From DAIPHL01 sp036771375 (lineage in GTDB: Bacteria > Synergistota > Synergistia > Synergistales > Synergistaceae): a stretch of DNA of 6,893 nt. The stretch covers positions 1 through 6,893 of the forward strand of contig DAIPHL010000121.1 in assembly GCA_036771375.1 (NCBI GenBank), in the 5' to 3' direction. This document shows, one piece after another, positions 5,932 through 6,893 of the stretch (position 1 is its first letter; every line of letters starts with the position of its first letter). The position numbers and the translations under genes are program-made. The notes under the pieces were generated by a model, which was not told the origin of the DNA, searched no databases, and worked only from the letters and a program-made list of their open reading frames with translations.

Positions 5932-6893
5932 ATGAAGGAAGGAAAGCGTTTAAGCGAAGATGCGCACTGTGCTGCCACGGATGTGCCGCAGGCGGGTTTG
6001 CCCCGTGTCGAATTCGACGAATTTGCGGGAACGGGCTACGATGAGTGGAAGGAGGCCGCCATCGCGGCTTTGAAGGGCGCCCCTTTCGAGAAGAGTATGT
6101 TCACACAGACGTACGAAGGAATCAAACTCGAGCCGGTTTACACCATCGACCACACCAGAGATTTGCCCTCCCCGAAAAGCTTCCCCGGCCAGAGCGACGC
6201 ACTCCGCGGCGCAAGAGCCTCCGGTTATCTGTCGCGTCCTTGGGAGATCGCGCAGGAGTGTGACGCGATATCTCCCGCCCTCGCAAACGATTGGTTGAAA
6301 CGCGACCTGGAAAGAGGCGCCACGACGATCGCTCTCAATCTTGATCCGAACCTCGTCAAAGAATCCGCCGATTTGCATGTCCCTGTGTTCCGGAGAGGTG
6401 TCGCGGTGTCGAGCCTTTCCGATTTGGAGACGGTGCTCGAAGGAGTCTGTGTGACCAAGCACGAGTTTCATGTTCACGCCGGTGCTTCCAGCGCCGCTTC
6501 GCTCGCTCTCTTCTGTGAGGTGGCGAAAGGACGCGGCAGCAAGCCGGCGAGTCTGACGGGATGTATCGGAGCCGATCCGATCGGAAGCTATTTGAAGAAC
6601 GGTTCCCTCCCGTGTGACCTGGATCAATTCTTTGACGAGATGGCTCATACGATCTATTTTGCGCGTGAAAACGCCCCTCGTCTGAGAACTGTCCTGTTGG
6701 ATGCTTCCGTCTACCACAATGGAGGAGCCAACGCGGTGCAGGAGGTTGCCTACGTGATGGCCGATGCCATAGAGACCATGAATGCGATGCGCTTCCGCCA
6801 TCTCGAGATGAACGATTTTGCGCGGCACGTCCGGTTCGAGTTTTCGATTGGCTCGAACTTCTTCATGGAAATCGCCAAGCTCAGGCGCCGACC
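5932..6893 (+). CDS. mutA: Methylmalonyl-CoA mutase small subunit, N-terminal part (cut by window edge)
   Basis: The gene encodes the non-catalytic partner of the B12-dependent enzyme that interconverts methylmalonyl-CoA and succinyl-CoA in propionate metabolism. The 320 visible codons cover the N-terminal segment and most of the TIM barrel; the C-terminal B12-binding-like domain lies outside the window. Recognisable family stretches are TYEGIKLEPVYTIDH at 60-74, RGARASGYLSRPWEI at 92-106, the strand ERGATTIALNLD at 127-138, HVHAGASSAASLALF at 180-194, TGCIGADPIGSYLKNG at 209-224, LLDASVYHNGGANAVQEVAY at 255-274 and FSIGSNFFMEIAKLR at 304-318. Divergent barrel residues and YHNGGA favour the small over the catalytic large subunit. 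The ATG has GGAGG eight bases upstream. The catalytic subunit gene mutB would be expected just downstream. The gene is controlled by the cobalamin riboswitch in its leader. Confidence 0.92.
   Translation, partial: MKEGKRLSEDAHCAATDVPQAGLPRVEFDEFAGTGYDEWKEAAIAALKGAPFEKSMFTQTYEGIKLEPVYTIDHTRDLPSPKSFPGQSDALRGARASGYLSRPWEIAQECDAISPALANDWLKRDLERGATTIALNLDPNLVKESADLHVPVFRRGVAVSSLSDLETVLEGVCVTKHEFHVHAGASSAASLALFCEVAKGRGSKPASLTGCIGADPIGSYLKNGSLPCDLDQFFDEMAHTIYFARENAPRLRTVLLDASVYHNGGANAVQEVAYVMADAIETMNAMRFRHLEMNDFARHVRFEFSIGSNFFMEIAKLRRR

Noticed and set aside
5950..6828. 292-codon minus-strand open frame
   Set aside because: It is antisense to mutA, which has unmistakable family motifs; no ribosome site or domain supports the reverse frame.
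1..6893. CRISPR arrays, tRNA or rRNA genes, insertion sequences
   Set aside because: No regularly spaced repeats, no tRNA-like CCA-ended cloverleaf, no rRNA core sequence and no transposase or terminal inverted repeats were found on either strand.

Overview
The window carries three gene groups separated by two regulatory intergenic regions. It looks bacterial, moderately GC-rich, with dense operon packing and clear Shine-Dalgarno sites. It combines a polar amino-acid ABC importer with its binding protein fused to the permease, a NarL-type two-component system and a cobalamin-controlled methylmalonyl-CoA mutase gene. That mix suits an anaerobic amino-acid-fermenting bacterium such as a member of the Synergistota. 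This assignment is inference, because the window holds no phylogenetic marker.

Minus strand, 2798 down to 1: a candidate promoter at 2805-2833 precedes a doubtful 111-codon ORF (2770-2435) that has the strongest ribosome binding site in the window. Next comes a polar amino-acid ABC transporter ATPase (2379-1582). Its stop codon overlaps by one base the start of a protein combining a periplasmic substrate-binding domain and a HisM/GlnP-type permease (1582 to the left edge, incomplete at the C-terminus). These two genes supply all the functions of an importer.

Plus strand, 2991-5545: a small exported histidine-rich protein resembling the Spy/CpxP/ZraP periplasmic helical proteins lies just upstream of a NarL/FixJ response regulator (3526-4164). 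Four bases later comes a membrane histidine kinase of the NarL-partner class (HisKA_3, 4169-5545). The order suggests an envelope or metal sensing unit, but the sequence does not identify the signal.

Plus strand, 5546-6893: an extended -10 promoter drives a long leader. The leader contains a well-conserved cobalamin riboswitch aptamer (about 5656-5795) and a long candidate expression platform. It leads into the N-terminal 320 codons of the methylmalonyl-CoA mutase small subunit (mutA), which runs off the right edge. A B12-sensing riboswitch in front of a B12-dependent enzyme, rather than B12 synthesis, uptake or a B12-independent isozyme, is the most interesting regulatory feature here.

The 2380-2990 intergenic region is only partly explained. 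It holds the minus-strand promoter and doubtful ORF, a plus-strand terminator-like hairpin, two pairs of short direct repeats, and a strong plus-strand ribosome binding site with no recognisable gene. No tRNA, rRNA, CRISPR array or insertion sequence was seen.
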